Translations under genes and position numbers: made by a program
In this document: positions 16,789-25,084 of the stretch, in pieces
Layout: each line of letters starts with the position of its first letter
Position numbering within the stretch: position 1 is the stretch's first letter
Assembly (NCBI GenBank): GCA_004554665.1
Contig: SFKY01000003.1
Coordinates: forward strand, 1-64,000
DNA length: 64,000 nucleotides
Reading direction: 5' to 3'
Source: Bacteroidales bacterium
GTDB taxonomy: Bacteria > Bacteroidota > Bacteroidia > Bacteroidales > Bacteroidaceae
The notes under the pieces: model-generated
Databases searched by the model: none
The model's input: only the letters and a program-made list of their open reading frames with translations
Told to the model about the DNA's origin: nothing

Positions 16789-19086
16789 ATGAGACGAGAA
16801 AAGAAACTTACCAAACGCGCCTACAAGCAGGGGGCTGCCATGCTGATGGCAGCCCTACTGTGTGGGTGTGGTGCGCAGAAGCCGTGGAGCTTCAAGACAG
16901 ATTACTTCGGCATCCAGCTCAATGACAAGGGTTACATCACCAGTATGAAGAACATCACGGTGAAACCCTACCGAGAGTTCTGTCCGGCAGACAAGCCATC
17001 GCCCTTGTTGTCGCTTTACGACAGCCAGAGCAAGGTGTATTACCAGCCCGAGCAGGCCGATTACGACAAGCGGGCAGGCATTATCACCCTTACTTATCCA
17101 CAGGGACAGGTGGCCAAGGTGAAACTCACCCCTAAGGACAAGTACCTGAAACTGACGCTCCAGAGCCTCGACAACCGTGGAGGCGTGGATGCCATACAGT
17201 GGGGCGACTACTATACCAATATCGACAACCTGCTGGGTGAGATCATCGGCGTGGCACGAGATACGAGCGATGCCGTGAACTATGCCATCGGTATGTTGGC
17301 ACTCGACGACAACACCATCGGGGGTACTGCCGATATCGAGGGCGACGCACCCCCTTTCGAGTACATCATCCATACGCCCGATGCCAAACAGTGGCCGTTG
17401 CCCTCAGACCTACACGAGGGACAGAAGTTCTCGCTGGGTGGAAACGGTATCAGCGACGTGGCATTCTATGCGCACAAGGAACCCTACTACCGTATCATGT
17501 ACGGTAACGCCGCACAGGTAGACGACAAGGGACGCATCTTCTTGAACTACCAGTCGCGCGACAGGACGAAGCCCCGTCAGGTATGCTACTCACTGATTCC
17601 GCACATGCAGGCCAACATCCCCAACCACATCGATGTGGAGCCGTTGCCCGGAGTAGACTTCATCGGCTCATCAATAGCCCTTTGGGGCAGCCCTGACAGC
17701 ACTGCGCTGATGGATGTGATACAGACGGTAGTGAAATCGGAAGGTCTGCCTTATCCGACTGTCAACGGCAAGTGGATCAAGGACCCTGCTGCCTACTCGC
17801 CCGATGCCATGACCGGGCAGAAGTATGACAGCATCATTGCCTATACCAAGCGTTTGGGCTTCCCGGCCATCCATGCCTACGGCCAGGGTTTCCTGCATCC
17901 TGACCGTGCCACCGACGGCTGGTTGGATGAGGTTGATGAGCGCCGCAAGCCGTTCAAGCTGGCCTCTGGACACAAGTCGCACAAGGAGTTTGCCAACATG
18001 GCTGCCGCCGAAGGTCTGATGCTGGGTCGTGTATGTATTACCAACTCGCTGGCGCCCGGCACCCAAGATGCCAGTCCTGTGCCCAGCGACAGCCTGTGCA
18101 GCCAGCAGCGCCGCAAGCTGGTGCGCGACCTCACGCCCGAAGATACCCTTATCTACATTGACGATCCCACCTACATGGAGGAGATAGCCAGCTGGGAGGG
18201 CCACTGCCCCAACCTGAACATGATCAAGATAGGTAAAGAACTCATCCACTACCTCGGTGTATCGGACAAGGCTCCTTACCGCCTGCTCAATGTCAAGCGT
18301 GGCTACTGGGGAAGCACTCCTACAGCCCACCGCAGCGGCGATGTAGTGGAGAAACTGCAAGTGACCATCAACTACGGTTACGATGGCATTATCCCCAACA
18401 TGGCTTTGCAGGACGAGATAGCACGCCTGTATGCCAAGATAGCCAAGCGCAGCGGTCTGACGCTGTACGACTTTGACGGTCAGGAGTTTCTCTTCAACAA
18501 CGGGCATGGCTACTACTCGGCCAAGCGTTTCTTCCACACCCTATTCGACTATGCCAAGCAGCTCGGTGTGCCCTACATCCGCTTCTCGGGAGCCACCCTG
18601 TCTGAGGGTTCATGGCACTACCAGAGCGTATGGAATGTGGGTGGAGGCCGCAACCTGTACGATGTAGACACCCGCGAGTGGGGAAGCGCCACGAGCCAGG
18701 GCAAAGACCTGAGGGATGTGACCTACTCCAACTACTATCCCGTGTCGTTCGGCGGCAACTTCGCCATCAAGGACACCTCTACCGTGGAGCAATATGAGCA
18801 CATCGAGGCCATCGCCGTGGGCTATGGTGCCACCTACTTCATGGGCATCAACCAAGACGATGTGGAGAAGTGCCCGCAGAAGGAGCAGATCTTCCGCACC
18901 ATCCGCACATGGGAGAACGCCCGCCACGCCAATGCTTTCCCGCGCAGCATCAAGAAACTGTTGATGAAGCCGGAATACAACTGGCGCCTCAAGGAATGGG
19001 ACGACGGCAACACCTGGACCCTCTACCGTATGGAGAACGGCAGTCCCTGCCAGGAGTTTACACTGCATAGAGCAAAAGGTTATTGA
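16789..19086 (+). CDS. GH-X paralogue 2: lipoprotein TIM-barrel-like hydrolase candidate
   Basis: No family can be named with confidence. It has 765 residues. The N-terminus is a lipoprotein signal (ALLCGCG), so this member should be membrane-anchored, unlike its two secreted relatives. Residues ~35-290 form a beta-sandwich with the same landmarks as paralogue 1 (IQWGDYY, GEIIGVARD, VDFIGSSIALWG). The barrel region carries YDFDG at 560-564; Asp563 is the invariant residue. The inserted small domain ends VKRGYWGSTPTAHRSGD. It lacks the ~100-residue C-terminal sandwich of paralogue 1. It probably starts an operon running through GH92, GH43-CBM6, GH120 and GH2, with gaps of 87 bp or less. Confidence 0.7.
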   Translation: MRREKKLTKRAYKQGAAMLMAALLCGCGAQKPWSFKTDYFGIQLNDKGYITSMKNITVKPYREFCPADKPSPLLSLYDSQSKVYYQPEQADYDKRAGIITLTYPQGQVAKVKLTPKDKYLKLTLQSLDNRGGVDAIQWGDYYTNIDNLLGEIIGVARDTSDAVNYAIGMLALDDNTIGGTADIEGDAPPFEYIIHTPDAKQWPLPSDLHEGQKFSLGGNGISDVAFYAHKEPYYRIMYGNAAQVDDKGRIFLNYQSRDRTKPRQVCYSLIPHMQANIPNHIDVEPLPGVDFIGSSIALWGSPDSTALMDVIQTVVKSEGLPYPTVNGKWIKDPAAYSPDAMTGQKYDSIIAYTKRLGFPAIHAYGQGFLHPDRATDGWLDEVDERRKPFKLASGHKSHKEFANMAAAEGLMLGRVCITNSLAPGTQDASPVPSDSLCSQQRRKLVRDLTPEDTLIYIDDPTYMEEIASWEGHCPNLNMIKIGKELIHYLGVSDKAPYRLLNVKRGYWGSTPTAHRSGDVVEKLQVTINYGYDGIIPNMALQDEIARLYAKIAKRSGLTLYDFDGQEFLFNNGHGYYSAKRFFHTLFDYAKQLGVPYIRFSGATLSEGSWHYQSVWNVGGGRNLYDVDTREWGSATSQGKDLRDVTYSNYYPVSFGGNFAIKDTSTVEQYEHIEAIAVGYGATYFMGINQDDVEKCPQKEQIFRTIRTWENARHANAFPRSIKKLLMKPEYNWRLKEWDDGNTWTLYRMENGSPCQEFTLHRAKGY

Positions 19087-19102
19087 TAAATACTTTCCGC
19101 TT

Positions 19103-19139
19103 CACCCCCCAACCTCTTGCCAAAGGTGAGTTGGGGGTG
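19103..19139 (+). other. Intercistronic hairpin between GH-X and GH92
   Basis: CACCCCCCAAC (19103-19113) pairs with GTTGGGGGTG (19130-19139), with a further CTC/GAG inside. There is no T-run, so it may act as a processing or partial-attenuation site within the operon rather than a terminator. Confidence 0.45.
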
Positions 19140-19173
19140 TTGCCATTGATAACCACCAACACCATCATCCAAC

Positions 19174-21414
19174 ATGTACACACGACACATACTTAGCTTG
19201 CTGCTTGCCATCCTTTGCGGCAGCGTAAGCGCCCAAGACTTATGCGGACAAGTAGACCGCATGATGGGCACCGGAGGAGATGCCCGCGTGACACCCGTAG
19301 CAGCCCTGCCTTTCGGCATGATGCAGATTGGCCCCGACACTCGTCCTTCTGGGTCGGGCTATCATTACGACGACAAGCAGATCATCGGCTTCAGCCACCT
19401 GCACAAGAGCGGTGGCGGCTGTGCCAACTTCCTCGACATCCTCTTCATGCCGTTGCGCCCCCGGCAGGAGGGTTTCGCGCTATCCGAACTGCGTACCCGA
19501 CAACTCACATCCGAACTGAGACACGACCGCGAAACCACGGCACCGGGCTACTACAAGGTCCAGATGTACGGGGGAGACGTGGAGACGGAACTTACTGCTA
19601 CCCGCCGCTGTGGCCTCCAACGCTACCACTACCGCAAACCGGGTCGCAGACAGGTACTCATCGATTTGGAACACGGTTCCACTTGCGGCTGTACCATCCA
19701 GCCGGAGCATGATGTAGACACCGTGTACGATGCCTATATTGAGCAGGTAGACGCCTATACTGTAAGGGGCTACCGCAAATCCAACGGATGGGTGTACAAC
19801 CAGCACATTTACTTCTACACCACATTCTCGTCGCCCATACGCTCGGTGGCTCTCTATGTGGACAACCACCGTGTCAACACCGTGCAGGGTGTACGGGGAG
19901 AGAACGTGAAGATGGTGGTAGACTTGGATGGAGATCCCACAACCGTGGAGGTGAAGACGGCCATATCGGGTGTAGACATGGATGGTGCCCGCGCCAATCT
20001 ATTGGCAGAGGCCAAAGATGTCACATTCGACCAAGTGCGTGCCGAAGCCACTGCTTTGTGGAACCGGAGCTTGGCCCAGATAGAGGTAAAGACGCCGGTC
20101 GACAAGCGCCGCCGCATCTTCTACACCTCGTTACACAATGTATTGCTCTACCCCATGCTGTCGTCGGATGTCGATTTCAGGTTCCGTGGTCCCGACGGAC
20201 AGATTCATCGCACCGACGGTTTCGACTATTACGGTGCCGTGGTGGGTCTTTGGGACACCTTTAGGGCCGCTTGCCCGCTCATGGCCGTACTGCATCCCGA
20301 TGTGATGCGCGACTATGTAAAGACCTCTTTGCAACATTTCCGCATCTGCGGACAGTTGCCTATCTGGACCTTAGCCGGCCAAGAGACCTACCAGATGATA
20401 GGTCTACATTCGATGCCTCTGATTACCAACTGTTACCAAAACGGCATCCGAGGCTTTGATACACAACTGGCACTGCAGGCCATGACCACATCGGCCCAGC
20501 GCGATACATGTGGCTACTCGATGGGTTATTTCGTCGGTATGCAAAACTATAAACGTTACGGCTACGTACCGTGCGATTTGGAAATGGAAGCTACAGCCCG
20601 CACACTCGAATATGCTTTCGACGACGAAGCCATCGCCCGCTTTGCCGACCTCATCGGCCATTCGGAGACGGCCACCCACTTCCACCAGCGCGGCCAGAAT
20701 TACCGCAACGTGATCAATCCTGTCACCAAGCTGGCCAGAGGTCGCGACAGTCACGGTGGATGGCGCACTCCTTTCTATCCTTTGCGCTCCGAGCATCGTC
20801 GCGACGACTACTGTGAGGGCAACGCATGGCAATGGACCTTCTTTGTACCGCACGACGTAGAGGGACTGACACAGATAATGGGCGGAAAACGAAAGATGGA
20901 AGCCAAAATGGACTCGCTCTTCAGCATGTCGTCGGCCATTGAAGGCGAAAATGCCTCTGGCGACATCTCCGGACTTATCGGCCAATATGCCCACGGCAAC
21001 GAGCCAGGGCACCATACCATTTATATGTACAACCGTGTGGGTGCTCCCAAGAAGACACAGACGCTGGTGCGCCGCGTCCTCGATACACTCTACGACAGCA
21101 CACCTACCGGCATCTGCGGCAATGAGGATACAGGACAGATGAGCGCATGGTATGTATTCAGCGCACTGGGCTTCTACCCGATGGATCCGGTTTCGGGCCA
21201 GTACGAAATAGGTACACCCTCGTTTGAGGAGGCCACCATGCACCTGCCATCGGGCAAGGATTTCACCGTGAAAGCCATCGGTCTCACCGCCGATAAGTGT
21301 CAGGTAAAGCGGGTATTGCTCAACGGCAAGCCCCTCAACCGCACCTATATCACCTTCCAAGAGGTGCTCGACGGCGGCGAACTGGTATTCGAAATGAAAA
21401 AAACAACATTATAG
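19174..21414 (+). CDS. GH92 family alpha-mannosidase-like enzyme
   Basis: Calcium-dependent inverting exo-alpha-mannosidase family, exported (signal peptide to VSAQ). It has 746 residues, the normal length. The N-terminal sandwich contains family landmarks VTPVAALPFGMMQIGPDT and IGFSHLHKSGGGC. The catalytic helical barrel carries YGAVVGLWDTFRAACPL near 355 and YCEGNAWQWTFFVPHD near 545, followed by GNEPGHHTIYMYN and NEDTGQMSAWYVFSALGFY, all typical of GH92. GH92 enzymes usually act on alpha-mannosides; in a block otherwise suited to pentose polymers, another alpha-linked sugar as target is possible. It is followed after 9 bp by the next GH43 gene. Confidence 0.92.
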   Translation: MYTRHILSLLLAILCGSVSAQDLCGQVDRMMGTGGDARVTPVAALPFGMMQIGPDTRPSGSGYHYDDKQIIGFSHLHKSGGGCANFLDILFMPLRPRQEGFALSELRTRQLTSELRHDRETTAPGYYKVQMYGGDVETELTATRRCGLQRYHYRKPGRRQVLIDLEHGSTCGCTIQPEHDVDTVYDAYIEQVDAYTVRGYRKSNGWVYNQHIYFYTTFSSPIRSVALYVDNHRVNTVQGVRGENVKMVVDLDGDPTTVEVKTAISGVDMDGARANLLAEAKDVTFDQVRAEATALWNRSLAQIEVKTPVDKRRRIFYTSLHNVLLYPMLSSDVDFRFRGPDGQIHRTDGFDYYGAVVGLWDTFRAACPLMAVLHPDVMRDYVKTSLQHFRICGQLPIWTLAGQETYQMIGLHSMPLITNCYQNGIRGFDTQLALQAMTTSAQRDTCGYSMGYFVGMQNYKRYGYVPCDLEMEATARTLEYAFDDEAIARFADLIGHSETATHFHQRGQNYRNVINPVTKLARGRDSHGGWRTPFYPLRSEHRRDDYCEGNAWQWTFFVPHDVEGLTQIMGGKRKMEAKMDSLFSMSSAIEGENASGDISGLIGQYAHGNEPGHHTIYMYNRVGAPKKTQTLVRRVLDTLYDSTPTGICGNEDTGQMSAWYVFSALGFYPMDPVSGQYEIGTPSFEEATMHLPSGKDFTVKAIGLTADKCQVKRVLLNGKPLNRTYITFQEVLDGGELVFEMKKTTL

Positions 21415-21423
21415 AATATAGAC

Positions 21424-22833
21424 ATGACAAGACGTACCTTTCTCTGCATGATTTGCCTCTGTATGGCTATAGCCATCTACGGCATAAAAAAGGAAATTAA
21501 TAAAAAATCTGTCACCAAACCTGTTACAGCCGTCGCCCGACCACTCAATCCGATATCGCCTCCGGGACTGTACATCGCCGACCCGGAAGCGCGTGTCATG
21601 CCCGATGGACGGGTATATATCTACGGTTCGCTGGATGAGCCCGGCAACACCTGGTGTTCACACCACTACGATGTACTGTCCAGCACAGACCTGGTACACT
21701 GGAACGTGGAACAGACCTCATTTGCCACCCGCGGAGAGGGCAAGCAGGCCGATTATACCGACAGAGTGCTCTATGCACCCGACTGCATCTATCACCAGGG
21801 CAAGTATTACCTATACTACTGCCTCGCAGATGGAGGAGATGACGAGGGCGTAGCCGTTTCCGACTCGCCCTACGGCCCCTTTAGAGACGGTACTGTCATC
21901 CATAGGGCCACGGGGATAGACCCCTCGGTCTTCATCGATGACGACGGACAGGCATACCTGTTCTGGGGACAAGCACATGCCAAAGGTGCGAAACTCAGCA
22001 AGGACATGCGCTCTATCGAAGGTGAGATACACGACAGTCTGCTTACCTACGAGAACCATGCTTTCAACGAAGCCAGTTCGGTACGTAAGCGCAACGGCAT
22101 CTATTATTATATCTACGGTGGGCACCAGCGACACGGAGAAACCAACTGCGCTACCCTCAACTACGCCACCGCCACTTCACCCTTTGGTCCTTATACCTAT
22201 AGGGGTGTCATTATCGACAATTATCATAGCAACAAAGCTGTTGTCAACAATCACGGTTCCATTGTCGAAATCAATGGCCAGTGGTATATCTTCTATCATC
22301 GGCCTACACATGGATGGGCAAACATGCGAAAAGTGTGTGCAGAACCCATACGGTTCAACGCCGACGGCACCATCGATGAAGTGGTGATGACCACACAGGG
22401 TATCGGTGGCCCCATCGACCCGAAACTGCGCATGGATGCCGCCAGGGCTTGCGAACTCAAAGGGCATCTGATGATTAAGGTGCGCCGCCCGGCACATGAT
22501 ATCCCCGTGGAATACCTGTCGGAGATTCGTAACAACGATGTAGCCCATTGGCGTTACTTCGATTTCGGACGCAAGGGTGTCTGCCAATTCACCTGTAAGA
22601 CCACCGGCCCGTGCCAAGCAGGCCACATAGAACTGCATATCGACACGCCCGAAGGCCCTATCATCGGCACCTGCCGCATCCAACCGCAATCGGGAGAGGT
22701 GGCATACGCTTTCCACAGCACAGCGGTGACAGAAGTCAGCGGTGTCCATGCTTTAGTAATGGTGTTTAAAGGCGACCAACCCGAAAACAAAGACCAAAAC
22801 CTGATGAACCTGGAATGGTTCCAATTCAAATAA
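21424..22833 (+). CDS. GH43 arabinofuranosidase/xylosidase with CBM6-like module
   Basis: Exported or membrane-anchored beta-propeller glycosidase, 469 residues. A hydrophobic N-terminal segment (residues 5-20) leads into a short linker. The GH43 domain spans about 45-330: base Asp53 in YIADPEARV, pKa modulator region GIDPSVFIDDDGQ, and acid in NEASSVRKRNG. The C-terminal ~130 residues end in VSGVHALVMVFKGD and NLEWFQFK, the usual close of a carbohydrate-binding module family 6. Domain order and sequence differ from the GH43 at 14769, so the two are not recent duplicates. It sits tightly between GH92 (9 bp) and GH120 (5 bp) genes. Confidence 0.9.
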   Translation: MTRRTFLCMICLCMAIAIYGIKKEINKKSVTKPVTAVARPLNPISPPGLYIADPEARVMPDGRVYIYGSLDEPGNTWCSHHYDVLSSTDLVHWNVEQTSFATRGEGKQADYTDRVLYAPDCIYHQGKYYLYYCLADGGDDEGVAVSDSPYGPFRDGTVIHRATGIDPSVFIDDDGQAYLFWGQAHAKGAKLSKDMRSIEGEIHDSLLTYENHAFNEASSVRKRNGIYYYIYGGHQRHGETNCATLNYATATSPFGPYTYRGVIIDNYHSNKAVVNNHGSIVEINGQWYIFYHRPTHGWANMRKVCAEPIRFNADGTIDEVVMTTQGIGGPIDPKLRMDAARACELKGHLMIKVRRPAHDIPVEYLSEIRNNDVAHWRYFDFGRKGVCQFTCKTTGPCQAGHIELHIDTPEGPIIGTCRIQPQSGEVAYAFHSTAVTEVSGVHALVMVFKGDQPENKDQNLMNLEWFQFK

Positions 22834-22838
22834 ACAAT

Positions 22839-25079
22839 ATGTACAAAAGACTATCCTACCTGTTGGTGCTCGCCACCGTGAGCATCAGCATGGCCGCACA
22901 GACCACATGGCACGTGTCGGCCACCAAGGGCAACAATAGCAACGACGGTTCCGAAGCCCAACCTTTACAGTCCATCAACGCAGCAGCACAGCGTGCCATG
23001 CCCGGAGACTTCATCACCGTACACGAGGGCATCTATCGTGAAAAGGTAGTGCCACCAAGAGGCGGCATTTCCGACAAGCAGCGCATCACGTATCAGGCTG
23101 CTGAGGGCGAGAAAGTGATCATTACCGGCTCAGAACCCGTCAAAGGCTGGACCCGTGTCAACGACCATACATGGAAAGTGACACTCCCCAACTCGTTTTT
23201 CGGCACACGCAATCCTTTTGACGAGCAACTATACGGCAGTTGGTATCACGGCCACGGTCGTCCCAACCACACAGGTTTCGTCATTCACGGCGACCTCCGC
23301 CTCCGCGAGACATTCTCACTGGCCGAAGTCATGGCACCCATCGACGGGGTACCAAGGTTCTATGCCGAAGCCGACGGCAACGGTGGTCCGGTGCTGATGA
23401 ATCTGGAATGGGTACGTCCCTCTTGTGAAGAGAAGAAGACCTCTATGCAAGCTTCTGTGAAAGGCGGCGACCAAAGTATCTGTATCGCCATTGTCGACCG
23501 CTGGCCTTTCGGCTACCTGCGCGACGGTTCCCAGATGTTTTTCGAAGATGTTGACTTTGGCAATGGGTCTGACACGCTCTTCGTGCAGGCTGCGACGCTG
23601 GCCAAGGCAGGCATCATCGAGGCATACATAGACGATCCCAGCGGAACGCCCGTGAGCGCCTACATCACCAACACCGGCGATTGGGAACGCTTCGGTGTCT
23701 TCCCCATCGTGCTCCACAACCGTCTGCATGGCCGCCATCACGTCTACCTCACGGTCAAGGCTCCCACGCCCAAGATGGACGGCCAAACCACCATTTATGC
23801 ACAGTTTGCCAAAGGCGTAGACCCCAACAAGGAGCAGGTGGAGGTCACCGTTCGCCCAGAAGTCTTCTATCCCGACCACACGGGAGTGGACTATATCACC
23901 GTACGAGGATTCACCTTGCAGAATGCGGCCACCAACTGGGCGCCACCCTCGGCCGAACAACCAGGACTCATCGGCCCCCACTGGGCCAAGGGATGGATCA
24001 TAGAGCACAACACCATTTGCCGCTCGCGCTGCTCAGGCATTTCCTTGGGCCGTTCCACCTATGGCCACGCCCACCACTACCAGTATTTGCCGCCCCGCAT
24101 CTATGCTGACCCAGAGGGTGGGCAAACCGTTGAGCAACTCAGAGACTACTTTGAGAACGCTTCGTGGGACAAGGACGAGGCCGGACACCACATCGTCCGC
24201 CACAATCACATCTACGATTGTGGCCAAACGGGTATCGTGGGATGCAGCGGCGGTGCTTTCAGTCTCATCGAGGACAACGAGATACATGACATCTGTATGG
24301 GAGAGACATTTACCGGTGAGGAAATGGGCGGTATCAAACTCCATTTTGCCAACGATGCCCTTATCCGCGGCAACCACATTTACCGCTGCATCCGCGGTCT
24401 ATGGCTCGACTGGGGCGGACAGGGCATGCAGGTAACCGACAACCTCTTCCATGACAACAATGAGCAAGAAGACATCTTCATAGAGGTATGCCACGGCCCT
24501 ATACTCGTGGCCAACAACATCCTGCTCTCACGCCAAGCACTCTCTCTGTCACAAGGTATCGCCTGTGTACACAACCTGATTGGCGGCAAGGTGATTGCCG
24601 GACGCGACCGCTGTGCAGGCGGACGCTACACTTACTACTACCCCGCCCACAGCACCAAGTCGCTCGGAAAGGCTCCCAACCTCGGTGGCGACCTGCAATG
24701 GCACAACAACCTGCTGCTGCCGGTAGCCAAACTGGAGGGATGGGATGAGCCCGAGCATCCCATCGACTTGGTGGCCAACACCACGATGCCCGAGGGCACT
24801 ACTGCCACTCTGGAAGAGCGTACCGACGGATGGTATCTCTCACTCAACGCCAACTGCTGGCAAGACCAGACGAAGCACAAGTTGGTGACCACCGCCACAC
24901 TCCGCAAGCCCGTCGTGACCAAGCAGGCATTCACCAACCCCGACGGCTCGCCTATCAAACTCAATACCGACTATCTCGGCATCCGCCGCAAAGTCTCCAA
25001 TCCCTCCGCAGGACCCTTTGAGCGCAAGAGCCAAGATGCCAACACATGGAAAGTATGGAATAAGAAAACACGAGAATAA
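22839..25079 (+). CDS. GH120 beta-xylosidase-like enzyme 1
   Basis: Right-handed beta-helix glycosidase related to the Thermoanaerobacterium XylC beta-xylosidase (GH120). It has 746 residues from ATG 22839, with a signal peptide ending SMAAQ. The opening WHVSATKGNNSNDGS and ITVHEGIYREKV are typical of the family. Predicted nucleophile Asp524 lies in GLWLDWGGQG and acid/base Glu549 in IFIEVCHGP; the spacing (25) is close to the 23 I recall for XylC. Compared with the second copy at 50991 it has a ~110-residue insertion after the first third (about 150-260), which may be an extra loop domain. It probably releases xylose from xylo-oligosaccharides. Confidence 0.85.
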   Translation: MYKRLSYLLVLATVSISMAAQTTWHVSATKGNNSNDGSEAQPLQSINAAAQRAMPGDFITVHEGIYREKVVPPRGGISDKQRITYQAAEGEKVIITGSEPVKGWTRVNDHTWKVTLPNSFFGTRNPFDEQLYGSWYHGHGRPNHTGFVIHGDLRLRETFSLAEVMAPIDGVPRFYAEADGNGGPVLMNLEWVRPSCEEKKTSMQASVKGGDQSICIAIVDRWPFGYLRDGSQMFFEDVDFGNGSDTLFVQAATLAKAGIIEAYIDDPSGTPVSAYITNTGDWERFGVFPIVLHNRLHGRHHVYLTVKAPTPKMDGQTTIYAQFAKGVDPNKEQVEVTVRPEVFYPDHTGVDYITVRGFTLQNAATNWAPPSAEQPGLIGPHWAKGWIIEHNTICRSRCSGISLGRSTYGHAHHYQYLPPRIYADPEGGQTVEQLRDYFENASWDKDEAGHHIVRHNHIYDCGQTGIVGCSGGAFSLIEDNEIHDICMGETFTGEEMGGIKLHFANDALIRGNHIYRCIRGLWLDWGGQGMQVTDNLFHDNNEQEDIFIEVCHGPILVANNILLSRQALSLSQGIACVHNLIGGKVIAGRDRCAGGRYTYYYPAHSTKSLGKAPNLGGDLQWHNNLLLPVAKLEGWDEPEHPIDLVANTTMPEGTTATLEERTDGWYLSLNANCWQDQTKHKLVTTATLRKPVVTKQAFTNPDGSPIKLNTDYLGIRRKVSNPSAGPFERKSQDANTWKVWNKKTRE

Positions 25080-25084
25080 TAAAA